DNA from: JAVZLQ01 sp049700035
Lineage (GTDB): Archaea; Thermoproteota; Bathyarchaeia; Bathyarchaeales; Bathycorpusculaceae
DNA: 53,173 nucleotides
Reading direction: 5' to 3'
Assembly (NCBI GenBank): GCA_049700035.1
Contig: JBNAWC010000003.1
Location: forward strand, 1 to 53,173
Made by a program: the position numbers and the translations under genes. This document shows, in pieces, positions 1 to 7,850 of this stretch. The notes below the pieces were generated by a model. The model was given only the letters and a program-made list of their open reading frames with translations, was not told the origin of the DNA and ran no database searches. Numbering within the stretch: the stretch's first letter is position 1; every line of letters begins with the position of its first letter.

Positions 1-92
1 TCGGAAGAACTTTAGCCGTCAAGCTTGAAGCATACGGGTTCCGACAGGTTAGGGAGTCGGAACATAAATTAAATGATGCATGTTCGCTCTAG
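1..92 (+). CDS. Possible C-terminal tail of an upstream gene (partial)
   Basis: Reading from base 3, one frame stays open to a TAG at 90-92 and would encode the last ~29 residues of a protein entering from the left edge. Nothing in it is diagnostic of a family. If real, it ends just before the ribosome binding site of the next gene. It could equally be non-coding leader sequence. Confidence 0.25.
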   Translation, partial: GRTLAVKLEAYGFRQVRESEHKLNDACSL

Positions 93-106
93 TAAAAGTG
101 ATACAC

Positions 107-763
107 ATGAAAGAAAAGCTTCTAAAAGAACTCTGGAAAATTCCCACAGCTTCTCTTTCTGACGTCCTTGACAATATTGGGATACGCGGTTTCATGGATT
201 ACCACATAAAGCCGCGCACTTGCGAACAGAAAGTTGTTGGTAAGGCAATAACTGTTAAGGACAAAATCTCTAAAAAGAAAGCAACGCCAATCAAGGCTTT
301 GGAAGCCATTGAAGAGGCGGAAAAGGGTTGCGTTCTCGTTAGAGTCATAGAGGATGCAAATGTTGAAGAAGCGCCAAACATCGCACTTTTTGGTGGAATA
401 ATGGCTTCTGCAGCAAAAGCCAAAGAATTAGGCGGAGCGGTTCTTGACGGGGGATTAAGAGATGTAAGCGAATGTAAATCGCTTGGTTTTCCAGTCTTTT
501 CTAGAAGCGTTGTTCCGACGAATTCTGTTGGCAGAACCGAAGTTGTTGAAGTAAACGTTCCAATAGTTTGTGGCGGCGTACTAGTAAATCCCGGAGACAT
601 AATTGTTGGTGATGCTGACGGTGTTGTAGTTATCCCTAGCGGTAAGCTTGAAGAAGTTTTGCGGCAAGCTTTGAAAATAGAGGATGTTGAAAAGAAAATG
701 GCTAATGACCTCAGTAAAGGCGCATCTGTGCTGGAAACTGTTAGAAAGTATTCAAGGATGTAA
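107..763 (+). CDS. RraA-like / HMG aldolase-fold protein
   Basis: A 218-residue protein of the RraA-like fold, which includes 4-hydroxy-4-methyl-2-oxoglutarate aldolases, oxaloacetate decarboxylases and the bacterial RNase E inhibitor RraA. The family core is visible: GGLRDV at residues 115-120, whose Arg118-Asp119 are the usual substrate and metal residues, and the downstream NPGDIIVGDADGVVVIP at about 161-177. An in-frame ATG at 80 exists, but ATG 107 has AGTGAT (96-101), a match to the archaeal anti-SD, at good spacing and aligns with the usual N-terminus, so I use 107. The aldolase-like fold is certain; the substrate cannot be told. Archaea lack RNase E, so an enzymatic role is likelier than RNase inhibition. 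Confidence 0.85.
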   Translation: MKEKLLKELWKIPTASLSDVLDNIGIRGFMDYHIKPRTCEQKVVGKAITVKDKISKKKATPIKALEAIEEAEKGCVLVRVIEDANVEEAPNIALFGGIMASAAKAKELGGAVLDGGLRDVSECKSLGFPVFSRSVVPTNSVGRTEVVEVNVPIVCGGVLVNPGDIIVGDADGVVVIPSGKLEEVLRQALKIEDVEKKMANDLSKGASVLETVRKYSRM

Positions 764-841
764 AAAATCCATATTGATTTCTAGTTAACGAAAGCTTTAA
801 TTCGCCTTTTACTTGTCATGTGATTTTCTGGAGAAACGTTA

Positions 842-1886
842 ATGGCTAGGCTTGCTGAGCTTCGGTTTGCAATGGGAACATCTGTTTTTTTAGTGGCGTT
901 TATTTTTGCGGTGTTTTTGTCGGCGATAATGCTCATTTTTAGTTTCCCTTTGGAGTGGGCAGTAGTGGGCACAGCGCTTTTCNNNNNNNNNNATACTTTT
1001 CCAGTACCTCATAGGTCCAGCAGTTGTTGAAGGTTCAACTAGGCTTCGCTGTTTGGAACATGGCGAAAACCCATGGCTTGAATCAACCGTTAAGGAACTA
1101 GCGGACAAGAGCGGAATTCCAATGCCGCGGTTGGCAATTGTTCCAGATGATACACCTAACGCTTTTGTTTTTGGAAGAACCGCCAAAAGCGCAACTTTAG
1201 CCGTTCACGAGGGACTGTTAAAAAAGCTTAACGAGGACGAGATTAGAGGCGTCATTGGGCATGAGTTGGGACATATCAAGCATAAGGATTACGTGGTTAT
1301 GACGGTCTTGTCAGCGTTGCCGCTTCTCGCTTATATGATTGCGAGGGGAACATGGGAAGTTGCAAGATACACTGGCTCATCTAGAGAGAAAGAGGAAGGA
1401 AGCATAAAAGCCGCTTTCTCCGCAGTAGCCATAATCTCATACATAGTCTACATAGTTTCACTTTTCTGTGTCATGCGTTTAAGCAGGCTTAGAGAGCATT
1501 ACGCAGACGCTTATTCCGCTTACGTTACTGGTTCGCCTAGAAGCCTCCAAAGCGCATTGGCAAAAATCACTTATGGCTTGTCGCTTTCGCCTAAACCGCC
1601 GTCTGGAGCAAGAGCATTTTACATTGGAGACCCGGCGATGGCGAAGCAGGAAGTGCAGATGATAATGGAGAAAAAGCAGGAGTATGATTTGGACAGGGAT
1701 GGTTTTCTTGATGAGCGGGAACTGGAACTGGCTATGGAGAAAGAGGCGAAGTCTGCGTGGGTGAAGATAAACACTTGGTTTGCAACGCATCCGCCAACTT
1801 TTAAGCGTATATTGCTTCTGCGGGAAATTGAGATGGAAATGGAAAGTGGCAGATACACTGGCAACCGCGTTTACGCGCACATTTAG
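842..1886 (+). CDS. htpX: HtpX-like M48 membrane zinc metalloprotease with EF-hand (split by assembly gap)
   Basis: Integral-membrane M48 peptidase for quality control of membrane proteins. The N-terminal hydrophobic segment (842-982) runs into ten Ns, and the protein resumes at 993 in another frame (ILFQYLIGP...), so the gene is one reading frame interrupted by a gap of unknown true length. After the gap come the zinc site HELGH (about 1260-1274), further membrane helices, the third-ligand region REHYADAYS and the C-terminal ATHPPTFKRI motif usual in HtpX. Between the last two lies an unusual insertion holding a canonical EF-hand calcium loop (1686-1721). Start ATG 842 has GGAG eight bases upstream. 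It is tail-to-tail with the next gene. Confidence 0.93.
983..992. other. Assembly gap (10 N) inside htpX
   Basis: Ten Ns separate two parts of one conserved protein. The left part ends exactly on a codon boundary and the right part resumes in a different frame, so the true gap is not 10 bases. This is a scaffolding artefact, not a frameshift. Confidence 0.97.
1686..1721 (+). other. EF-hand calcium-binding loop coding segment in htpX
   Basis: The 12 codons encode DLDRDGFLDERE, with Asp at loop positions 1, 3, 5 and 9, Gly at 6, Leu at 8 and Glu at 12, the full canonical EF-hand signature. Charged helical sequence flanks it on both sides, as expected for the E and F helices. It is a single EF-hand. 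Confidence 0.85.
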
Positions 1887-1892
1887 CATTCT

Positions 1893-2552
1893 TTAAGGAG
1901 GTTTATTCACGAAACTAACAAAGTTATCCAGCGCTTTGGTTTTTGTGTCAAGTTGGAATGCGCCATCAGCCCAATGTTCAGCAATCTTGAGCAGAACCGA
2001 ATCAAAATCTTTAATCAAATATATTAAGATGCATTTTGCCTCTGGGTTGCTTTGTTTTAGAATTGCAAATGAGGCTAACGCTGTTTTTAGGCGTGCAGAG
2101 TCTAACTCAACCTTAGCTTCAAAAACCACCTTTGGCTCAACGAAGTTGTTTACCATTTTACCTATGGAAACGTCAAACTCCATTGCATATGCATATTCGC
2201 CTTCGCCTTCAAGCCAAACTATGCATTTTTCACCCCAAAAAGTTTGGAGGTCTTTTGGTACGCGACATTTTGCTTTTATTAGCTTGTAAACGTATTCTTC
2301 GAATGCGTATGCGCGGAACTTGCCGAAAAACTGTGGAACACCTATCTTGCCTTTGTTTACCTTTATTGCTTCTAGGAATTCTAGAAAATCTTGCAGATTA
2401 AGGGTTTTTAGCCACTTGTCATAAAGCCGTTTTAACTTCTCGCCAAGTGCACTTTTTTCTTTATCTTCGCTTGTGCATAACGCGTTTATGTAGTTGATGG
2501 CGCGTTTGATTCTTGGCAAGTTTTCTCTCCAAAACTCTTTTACACAAAGCAA
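1893..2552 (-). CDS. PD-(D/E)XK nuclease-fold protein
   Basis: A 219-residue protein that I do not recognise as a named family but which shows a PD-(D/E)XK nuclease core. There is a helix with Glu85/Glu86 (AFEEYVYKLI), then Asp127 in MEFDVSIG, then Glu145-Ala-Lys147 in KVVFEAKVEL, followed by a helix and a further strand (KCILIYLI). All catalytic positions appear intact. The N-terminal 75 residues are helical and charged. It is transcribed divergently from thyX and convergently with htpX. A role in DNA repair or defence is possible, but neighbours do not indicate one; no methylase or recognition subunit is nearby. Confidence 0.6.
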   Translation of the reverse strand: MLCVKEFWRENLPRIKRAINYINALCTSEDKEKSALGEKLKRLYDKWLKTLNLQDFLEFLEAIKVNKGKIGVPQFFGKFRAYAFEEYVYKLIKAKCRVPKDLQTFWGEKCIVWLEGEGEYAYAMEFDVSIGKMVNNFVEPKVVFEAKVELDSARLKTALASFAILKQSNPEAKCILIYLIKDFDSVLLKIAEHWADGAFQLDTKTKALDNFVSFVNKPP

Positions 2553-2560
2553 ATTTATTA
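2551..2560 (+). promoter_or_regulatory. Candidate TATA box for thyX
   Basis: AAATTTATTA lies about 35 bases before the proposed TTG start of thyX and would place transcription start near 2585. It overlaps the first codon of the divergent nuclease gene. Confidence 0.4.
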
Positions 2561-2592
2561 CCTTCTGTTTAAAGAGTTGTGAGGCGCAAAGC

Positions 2593-3291
2593 TTGAAGGT
2601 TAAACTTCTCCGCTACACAATGGACGCGGAACTACTATGCGGGGCAGCTGCCCTAACATCAACAAGAAGCGGAAGCCCTTCTGAAATTTTTGAAAAGATG
2701 GATTTGGAGACCGCAAAACGAATAATTGGAAGGGTTACGGGTTACGGGCACATGTCAGTTATAGAACACGCATCATTCACATTTAGCATCGAAGGCGTTT
2801 CAAGGGCTATGACGCATCAGCTTGTTAGACACCGCATTGCCTCTTACACTCAGCAGAGCCAACGCTACGTGGCTTATGACACGCTTGAAAAGTTTGTTAC
2901 GCCGCCAAACATCGCAAAGAATGATGAAGCAAAAAAGGTTTTTGACGATGCTCTGGAGAAGATTTCTGAGGCTTATAGGAAACTTTTGGACATCGGTATT
3001 CCAAAGGAAGATGCAAGGTTTATTCTTCCAAACGCCGCCAAAACCAACATAATTGTGACCATGAATGCGCGGGAACTGCGCCACTTCTTTAACTTGCGGT
3101 GCTGTAACCGTGCGCAGTGGGAAATAAGGGAAGTAGCCATCGAAATGCTCAAGCAAGCGAAAAAGGCGACGCCAGCGCTTTTCGAAAATGCGGGACCAAC
3201 ATGTGTTGAGTTGGGCTACTGTCCAGAGGGTAAGATGAAACCGCCAGAATGCAATGTCGAAGAGATAAAGAAGCAGTTCAGAAGCCTATAG
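2593..3291 (+). CDS. thyX: Flavin-dependent thymidylate synthase ThyX
   Basis: FAD-dependent methylation of dUMP to dTMP using methylene-tetrahydrofolate and NADPH. The ThyX signature RHRxxSxxxxSxR is complete (RHRIASYTQQSQR, about residues 79-91), and the usual GYGHMSVIEHASFTF and NAAKTNIIVTMNARELRHFF blocks are present. I choose TTG 2593 because the protein then begins (M)KVKLLRYT like homologues and GAGG (2581-2584) sits eight bases upstream. An earlier in-frame ATG at 2494 would add 33 unconserved residues and overlap the divergent gene. Length of 232 residues is normal. Confidence 0.96.
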   Translation: MKVKLLRYTMDAELLCGAAALTSTRSGSPSEIFEKMDLETAKRIIGRVTGYGHMSVIEHASFTFSIEGVSRAMTHQLVRHRIASYTQQSQRYVAYDTLEKFVTPPNIAKNDEAKKVFDDALEKISEAYRKLLDIGIPKEDARFILPNAAKTNIIVTMNARELRHFFNLRCCNRAQWEIREVAIEMLKQAKKATPALFENAGPTCVELGYCPEGKMKPPECNVEEIKKQFRSL

Positions 3292-3311
3292 GCTTTAAGC
3301 CAGCGGTTTAA

Positions 3312-4151
3312 ATGCCTAAATTTAAGGCTTTTGCAGTTACAACGCGTTACTGGAAACCTGGAACAGATTACGTGGAGGAAATTGTTAAGAGTGTTGATGG
3401 AAAGTTGGATGATGGGGACTTTGTTGTAATATCTGAGAAGGCTATAGCAGTAGCTTTAAACCAGATTGTTGACGAGGGCAAGGTTAAGCCGAGCCTAACA
3501 GCGAAGATGATTGCTAGAGTTTGGATGCGCGTGGTGTGGGGGTATTTTTTAGGTCCGCTCTGCAGATTTCGGAAACGCCTACTTGAGAATATTCGTGAAT
3601 ACCCATTGGAGGAGGGGAGCCGCCACAAACAGGTTGCGCTGCAAACCGTCGGGTTCTTGGAGGCTTTGATGTTTGGTTCTGAAGGTGGCATAGATGGGAG
3701 CAACCTAGCCTACTCGTATGTGAGTTTGCCTCTTGAAGGCGCGGACAAAATTGCAAGCGAGATTAGAGAGCGGATACACCAGAGATTACAAAAGGATGTT
3801 TCGGTTATTATCGCGGATACTGACAAGACGTTTTCCATAAGGAATCTTCATTTTACGCATCGACAAAAAACTGTTGAGGGCATACATTGCTTTGGTTTTA
3901 TTGCTTACGTTGTTGGAAGGGTTCTTAAACTGCGGAAGAGAGCCACGCCAATAGCCGTGGCTGGACGGAGAATACCAGTGGAATTAGCCTTGGAAATTGC
4001 TGAGTTGGCGAATCGCGCTAGAGGTTTCGGTGCGGGGTCAACTGTTTGGGATATGGCTAGAAGGTTTAAGGTTGGTTTGACTGAAGTTAGTTGGGATATG
4101 CTTGAAACAGTAAAGCATAAACCCATAGTGGTTGTTAAAGGCAAAAGGTGA
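3312..4151 (+). CDS. Coenzyme F420-0:glutamate ligase (CofE)-like protein
   Basis: A 279-residue member of the CofE family, whose founders add glutamate to coenzyme F420-0 with GTP. Typical features are the N-terminal GDFVVISEKAIAVALN stretch, the GIDGSNL segment, and VIIADTDKTF, the usual metal-binding region. CofE proper usually has GIDxSNv and ends near 250 residues; this one has an extra central insertion (RVVWGYFLGPLCRFRKR) and lacks other F420 genes beside it, so it may be one of the CofE-like paralogues common in archaea. It lies 20 bases after thyX and 6 bases before the next gene, suggesting one transcript. Confidence 0.75.
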   Translation: MPKFKAFAVTTRYWKPGTDYVEEIVKSVDGKLDDGDFVVISEKAIAVALNQIVDEGKVKPSLTAKMIARVWMRVVWGYFLGPLCRFRKRLLENIREYPLEEGSRHKQVALQTVGFLEALMFGSEGGIDGSNLAYSYVSLPLEGADKIASEIRERIHQRLQKDVSVIIADTDKTFSIRNLHFTHRQKTVEGIHCFGFIAYVVGRVLKLRKRATPIAVAGRRIPVELALEIAELANRARGFGAGSTVWDMARRFKVGLTEVSWDMLETVKHKPIVVVKGKR

Positions 4152-4157
4152 ACAAGC

Positions 4158-5663
4158 GTGGAAAAAGCGGTCAAACAGTTAGATGCGTTCTTTAACCCAA
4201 ACACTGTTGCCGTGGTTGGAGCTACAAAGAAAATCAATAAGGCTGGACATGTTATCTTCAAAAATTTTGTGGAAAACAAGAGGAGAGGCGTTTTCAAAGG
4301 AGAGGTTTTCCCAGTTAATCCCTATGAAGATTCTATTCTTGGATTTCAATGTTATCCGTCGGTGTTAAACGTTCCTGGAAAATTGGACCTTGTGGTAATT
4401 GTTGTTCCCGCGCATGTTGTGCCTCAAATAATGGAGGAATCCGCCTCAAAAGGAGTTAAGGCGGTTGTCATAATAAGTTCTGGTTTCGCCGAAATTGGAA
4501 ACCGCGAACTCGAAAACAGGGTTATAGAAATAGCTAAGAAGGCTGGAATACGCGTTTTAGGTCCAAACTGTTTGGGAGTTTACGACCCTAGAACTGGCGT
4601 GGACATGCTTTTCCTCCCAGAAACGAAGGTGCTAATAACTGGAGAGGAGGTTATTGCTACACCACGCCCAATGCCTGGAAAAATTGCAATTGTCACTCAG
4701 AGTGGGGCATTTGGCGTTTCAGCGATAGACTATTTGACTGGAAGGCAGATTGGTTTAAGCAAGTTCGTAAGTTTTGGGAACAAATGTGATGTTGACGAGG
4801 CTGAGATGCTCAATTACTTGTTGTATGATAAGGAGACGAAGGTGATATTGCTTTATGTTGAAGACATAAAGTCTGGAAGAAAATTCATTGAAGTTGCAGG
4901 CAAAGTGACAAAGAAAAAGCCCATCGTTGCTCTGAAAGCTGGAAGAACAGAAGCTGGAGCGCGAGCTGCAGCGTCACATACTGGAGCGATTGCTGGCTCT
5001 GACAACATTTATGATGCTGCTTTTGCCCAAACTGGAATTTTAAGGATGAGAGACATGGAGGAGTTTTTTGATGTTGGAAAAGCCTTGGCGACACAGCCGC
5101 CAGCTGCTGGAAAGAATGTTGGCATTATTACGGATGCTGGTGGTCCTGGAATAATGGCTGTTGACGAGTGTGAGCTTTTGGGTTTGTCTGTGAAGCGCTT
5201 TTCCGAGGAGACTATTCAGAAGTTTGAAAAATTGAAGGCTGAAGAAAAAATTCCAAGGTTCACGACAAATCTTAATCCAGTGGATTTAACGGGTTCTGTG
5301 ACTTCTGAAATGTTTGAGTTGGCGACTGAAATACTCTTTCAAGACCCGCAAATTCATGGCATAATACTGCTTGGTTTGCATCACACGCCAGCTTTACAAG
5401 AGGATTACGTTGATAGGGTGGCGAAAGTCGCGAGCAAATACGAAAAGCCAATTGTTGCATGTGATATAGGTGAAACTGAAATGGCGCTGCACACTCGTTT
5501 TAGGTTTGACAAGCTTGGAATACCTGCTTATTCTTCGCCAGAAGATGCTGCGAGGGCGATGAATGCACTTGTGAGGTATGGCTTATACTTGAAGAAACAC
5601 GACTGCCTTGAAGAGTACATTCGAAACTTTCTGAAAGATAAACGGGAGGCAAAGTCAAGTTAG
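4158..5663 (+). CDS. ADP-forming acetate/acyl-CoA synthetase, alpha subunit
   Basis: The alpha chain of the archaeal NDP-forming acyl-CoA synthetase, which makes ATP and an organic acid from acyl-CoA, ADP and phosphate. Domains in order: CoA-binding Rossmann domain (VAVVGATKK near the start, LGPNCLGVYDP), then the succinyl-CoA-synthetase-like ligase domain with the phosphorylated histidine at His274 in SHTGAIAGSD, then a further Rossmann-like domain. At 501 residues it matches separate alpha subunits; the ATP-grasp beta domain is not fused and no beta gene is in this window. Start GTG 4158 uses GGTG at the very end of the preceding gene. The 3' end leads into a conserved repeated element. Confidence 0.9.
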   Translation: MEKAVKQLDAFFNPNTVAVVGATKKINKAGHVIFKNFVENKRRGVFKGEVFPVNPYEDSILGFQCYPSVLNVPGKLDLVVIVVPAHVVPQIMEESASKGVKAVVIISSGFAEIGNRELENRVIEIAKKAGIRVLGPNCLGVYDPRTGVDMLFLPETKVLITGEEVIATPRPMPGKIAIVTQSGAFGVSAIDYLTGRQIGLSKFVSFGNKCDVDEAEMLNYLLYDKETKVILLYVEDIKSGRKFIEVAGKVTKKKPIVALKAGRTEAGARAAASHTGAIAGSDNIYDAAFAQTGILRMRDMEEFFDVGKALATQPPAAGKNVGIITDAGGPGIMAVDECELLGLSVKRFSEETIQKFEKLKAEEKIPRFTTNLNPVDLTGSVTSEMFELATEILFQDPQIHGIILLGLHHTPALQEDYVDRVAKVASKYEKPIVACDIGETEMALHTRFRFDKLGIPAYSSPEDAARAMNALVRYGLYLKKHDCLEEYIRNFLKDKREAKSS

Positions 5664-5680
5664 AAAGAGAAAAGTCAACA

Positions 5681-5730
5681 TTTTTTGGTTGCGCGAAAAC
5701 GCAATAGCGACCTACCCCCTCTAGATTTTT
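5681..5730. repeat. Copy 1 of a repeated 3'-intergenic element (23-nt identical core)
   Basis: The core CAATAGCGACCTACCCCCTCTAG with its ends at 5702-5724 is identical to the core at 28589-28611. Upstream both copies share TTTTTGGT and then a small hairpin with a six-base loop (here TTGCG/CGCAA); downstream both have a T tract. A longer stem can form between AATAGCGACCTAC (5703-5715) and GTAGGCGCTATT (5741-5752). It lies between convergent genes, so a terminator or 3' RNA element is the simplest reading. Confidence 0.7.
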
Positions 5731-5747
5731 GGTTGCAAGTGTAGGCG

Positions 5748-6164
5748 CTATTTAAGGGTGAAGATTTTTACCTTAACCGTGTCGTCGTCTTTTAGTTGGA
5801 ATTTCTCCCTCAAATTTACTTTGGCAACTATTTCAATCATGTCTTCTGGATAGCCTTCAACTTCTGGAATCACGACTGCGCATTCTAGTTCGTCCATAAA
5901 AACTGCTTTGAAGAGCTTTCCTTGGCAGAATCCTTCTTGTGGAATTATTTTTATTGCGTTTGCTTTTTTCATGACGCGCCTTTTGAGGACTACACTTTCT
6001 TTGTCCAGTCTTATGTTTAATGTTCCATTGTATGGGGTGAAGCCCAGCTTTTCGGTTATTTGCCTTTTCACCCATGGGAGGCTAACGAATTTTGCGCCTT
6101 CTCCGCTTCCAGAGAAAACTTTTCCTCTAACTTGTATTGTGTTTATTTTTGTTCTTTTAGCCAA
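5748..6164 (-). CDS. ribK: CTP-dependent riboflavin kinase
   Basis: Archaeal riboflavin kinase (DUF120 fold), which makes FMN from riboflavin using CTP rather than ATP. The family pattern is clear: GKVFSGSGEGAKFVSLPWV near residue 14, LGFTPYNGTLNIRLD at about 40-54, where Asn and Thr bind nucleotide and metal, and a C-terminal beta-barrel half with CAVVIPEVEGYPEDMIEIVA. Length of 138 residues is typical. It overlaps the upstream gene by 22 bases, so the two are probably co-translated. ThyX, GcvH-linked and AOR-region enzymes nearby are flavin users, but no regulatory link is visible. Confidence 0.93.
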   Translation of the reverse strand: MAKRTKINTIQVRGKVFSGSGEGAKFVSLPWVKRQITEKLGFTPYNGTLNIRLDKESVVLKRRVMKKANAIKIIPQEGFCQGKLFKAVFMDELECAVVIPEVEGYPEDMIEIVAKVNLREKFQLKDDDTVKVKIFTLK

Positions 6165-6511
6165 TTTGCAACCTTTCGGAACATGGGGTTTGAGGACATG
6201 TCAATGACGGGAACAATTATTTTTTCTCTTGTTTCTATTGTCTGCTGATATTTTGGCATATGCGCATAACCGACAAAAGTCCAGTAAACCTTACCCTCTT
6301 CAATAAGCGCTTTTGCAGCGATTTCTGTTGACGCTGGAAGTGGGAAATATAGGAAGACGATGCCCTCAGCCCAGTAAAGCCCAGTTGGCTTGCCTCCAGC
6401 AATTACGGAGACAAACCTTGCAATATCATCTGGAGTGGCGAAAAAGTTGCGCTCCATAATCACGATTTCCTTGAAAGGCTCAAACCTTATCTCTACTTTG
6501 CCTTCACTCAT
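6143..6511 (-). CDS. Conserved hypothetical protein upstream of ribK
   Basis: A 122-residue protein without a family I recognise. It looks like a compact alpha/beta protein, with VSVIAGGKPTGLYWAEGIVFLYFP and a central PVIDMSSNPMF segment, no signal peptide and no membrane helix. GGTG lies a few bases before the ATG at 6511, supporting that start. Its stop overlaps ribK by 22 bases, which suggests a shared operon and perhaps a flavin-related or simply housekeeping role. Confidence 0.7.
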   Translation of the reverse strand: MSEGKVEIRFEPFKEIVIMERNFFATPDDIARFVSVIAGGKPTGLYWAEGIVFLYFPLPASTEIAAKALIEEGKVYWTFVGYAHMPKYQQTIETREKIIVPVIDMSSNPMFRKVANWLKEQK

Positions 6512-6648
6512 CCAAACACCACGCGACAGTCTTATCTGAAGCTCTTTCTCGTTTAAGGTTCCCTTTTAATTTTACTATGCCCCAGAAAAAGTTAAAGAGC
6601 ACCACCCACTAAACCATTGACAAAACGCTCTAAAAGAGAGGATTATGT

Positions 6649-7728
6649 TTGCCAGAAATCCGCGTCGCAATAGTGGGCGTTGGCAACAGCGCCTCAGCCC
6701 TAATCCAAGGAGTCGAATACTACAAGAACGCAAAAGAAGACGCTACTGTTCCAGGGCTTATGCATGTTAACTTTGGCGGATACCACATAAGAGACATTAA
6801 ATTTGTCGCGGCATTCGACGTGAACAAAAACAAGATAGGAAAAGACCTTTCTGAAGCAATATTCACAGAACCAAACTGCGTCGCAAAGTTTGCAGACGTC
6901 CCACATTTAGGCGTGAAAGTTTCGCCTGGACCAATATTGGACGGTGTAGCAAACCACATGAAAAAGCCATTCAACGTTTACGATGACAGCCAAACCAAAA
7001 GGGAAGACATCATAAAAGTTTTGAAGGAATCAAAAGCGGAAATTCTAATAAACTATTTGCCAGTTGGAAGCTGGAACGCCACACGCTTTTATGCACAAGC
7101 AGCTCTGGATGCTGGATGCGCCTTCATAAACTGTATGCCAGAATTCATAGCTTCAGACCCAACGTGGAGCAAAAAATTCGATGAGAAGGGTTTGCCAGTT
7201 GCTGGAGACGACATAAAAAGCCAGTTGGGCGCAACTATACTGCACAGAAACCTTGTTAGGCTCTGCGTTGACAGAGGCGTAATAGTTGACGAAACCTACC
7301 AGCTTAATCTTGGAGGCGACACAGACTTTCTGAACATGACCGTTGAAGAACGATTGAAGACAAAACGCATAAGCAAGACAGAAGCCGTAAAAAGCCTAGT
7401 GCCATACGACTTGCCAACGCGAATAGGACCGTCAGATTACGTGCACTTCTTGGGAAACAAGAAGATATGTTATATTTGGCTTAAAGGCAGAAAATTCGGA
7501 GACAGACCATTAACAATATCTGTTAAGCTCGAAGTTGAAGACTCACCAAACAGTGCAGGAGTAGTAATCGACGTAATAAGAGCCGTAAAACTAGCTTTGG
7601 ACCGCAAAATCTCTGGACCGCTAATAAGCATATCATCATACGCCTTCAAACACCCGCCAATTCAAGTGCCAGACCCAGAGGCGAAGACTTGGGTTGAAGA
7701 ATACATAAGCGGAAAGAGAGAAAGATAA
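6649..7728 (+). CDS. ino1: myo-Inositol-1-phosphate synthase
   Basis: NAD-dependent isomerisation of glucose 6-phosphate to L-myo-inositol 1-phosphate, the head-group precursor of archaetidylinositol lipids and a source of inositol solutes. The N-terminal VAIVGVGNSASALIQG is the dinucleotide loop; the middle has the NYLPVGSWNATRFYAQAALDAG and DDIKSQLGATILHR regions that line the active site, including the conserved Lys of DDIKSQ. About 359 residues matches the short archaeal form. The start is TTG 6649 with GAGAGG about seven bases before it; a nearby ATG at 6645 is out of frame. Confidence 0.95.
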   Translation: MPEIRVAIVGVGNSASALIQGVEYYKNAKEDATVPGLMHVNFGGYHIRDIKFVAAFDVNKNKIGKDLSEAIFTEPNCVAKFADVPHLGVKVSPGPILDGVANHMKKPFNVYDDSQTKREDIIKVLKESKAEILINYLPVGSWNATRFYAQAALDAGCAFINCMPEFIASDPTWSKKFDEKGLPVAGDDIKSQLGATILHRNLVRLCVDRGVIVDETYQLNLGGDTDFLNMTVEERLKTKRISKTEAVKSLVPYDLPTRIGPSDYVHFLGNKKICYIWLKGRKFGDRPLTISVKLEVEDSPNSAGVVIDVIRAVKLALDRKISGPLISISSYAFKHPPIQVPDPEAKTWVEEYISGKRER

Positions 7729-7850
7729 AACTGCCAATGCCTAATTGTTCTAAACACTCTATTTTAACTTAATTATAGCGCAAGATAACAGTTAATTTTT
7801 AATGGCTGAAACGCAAAAGGAATAACAACTAATTAAGAGGTGAACAAAAC

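Noticed and set aside
199..600. Long minus-strand frame opposite the RraA-like gene
   Set aside because: Shadow of a strongly supported + strand gene; low-complexity Ser/Thr/Pro translation, no RBS.
3291..3301. Short palindrome GGCTTTAAGCC after thyX
   Set aside because: Too short to be more than chance in this AT-rich spacer and not repeated elsewhere; not listed as a terminator.
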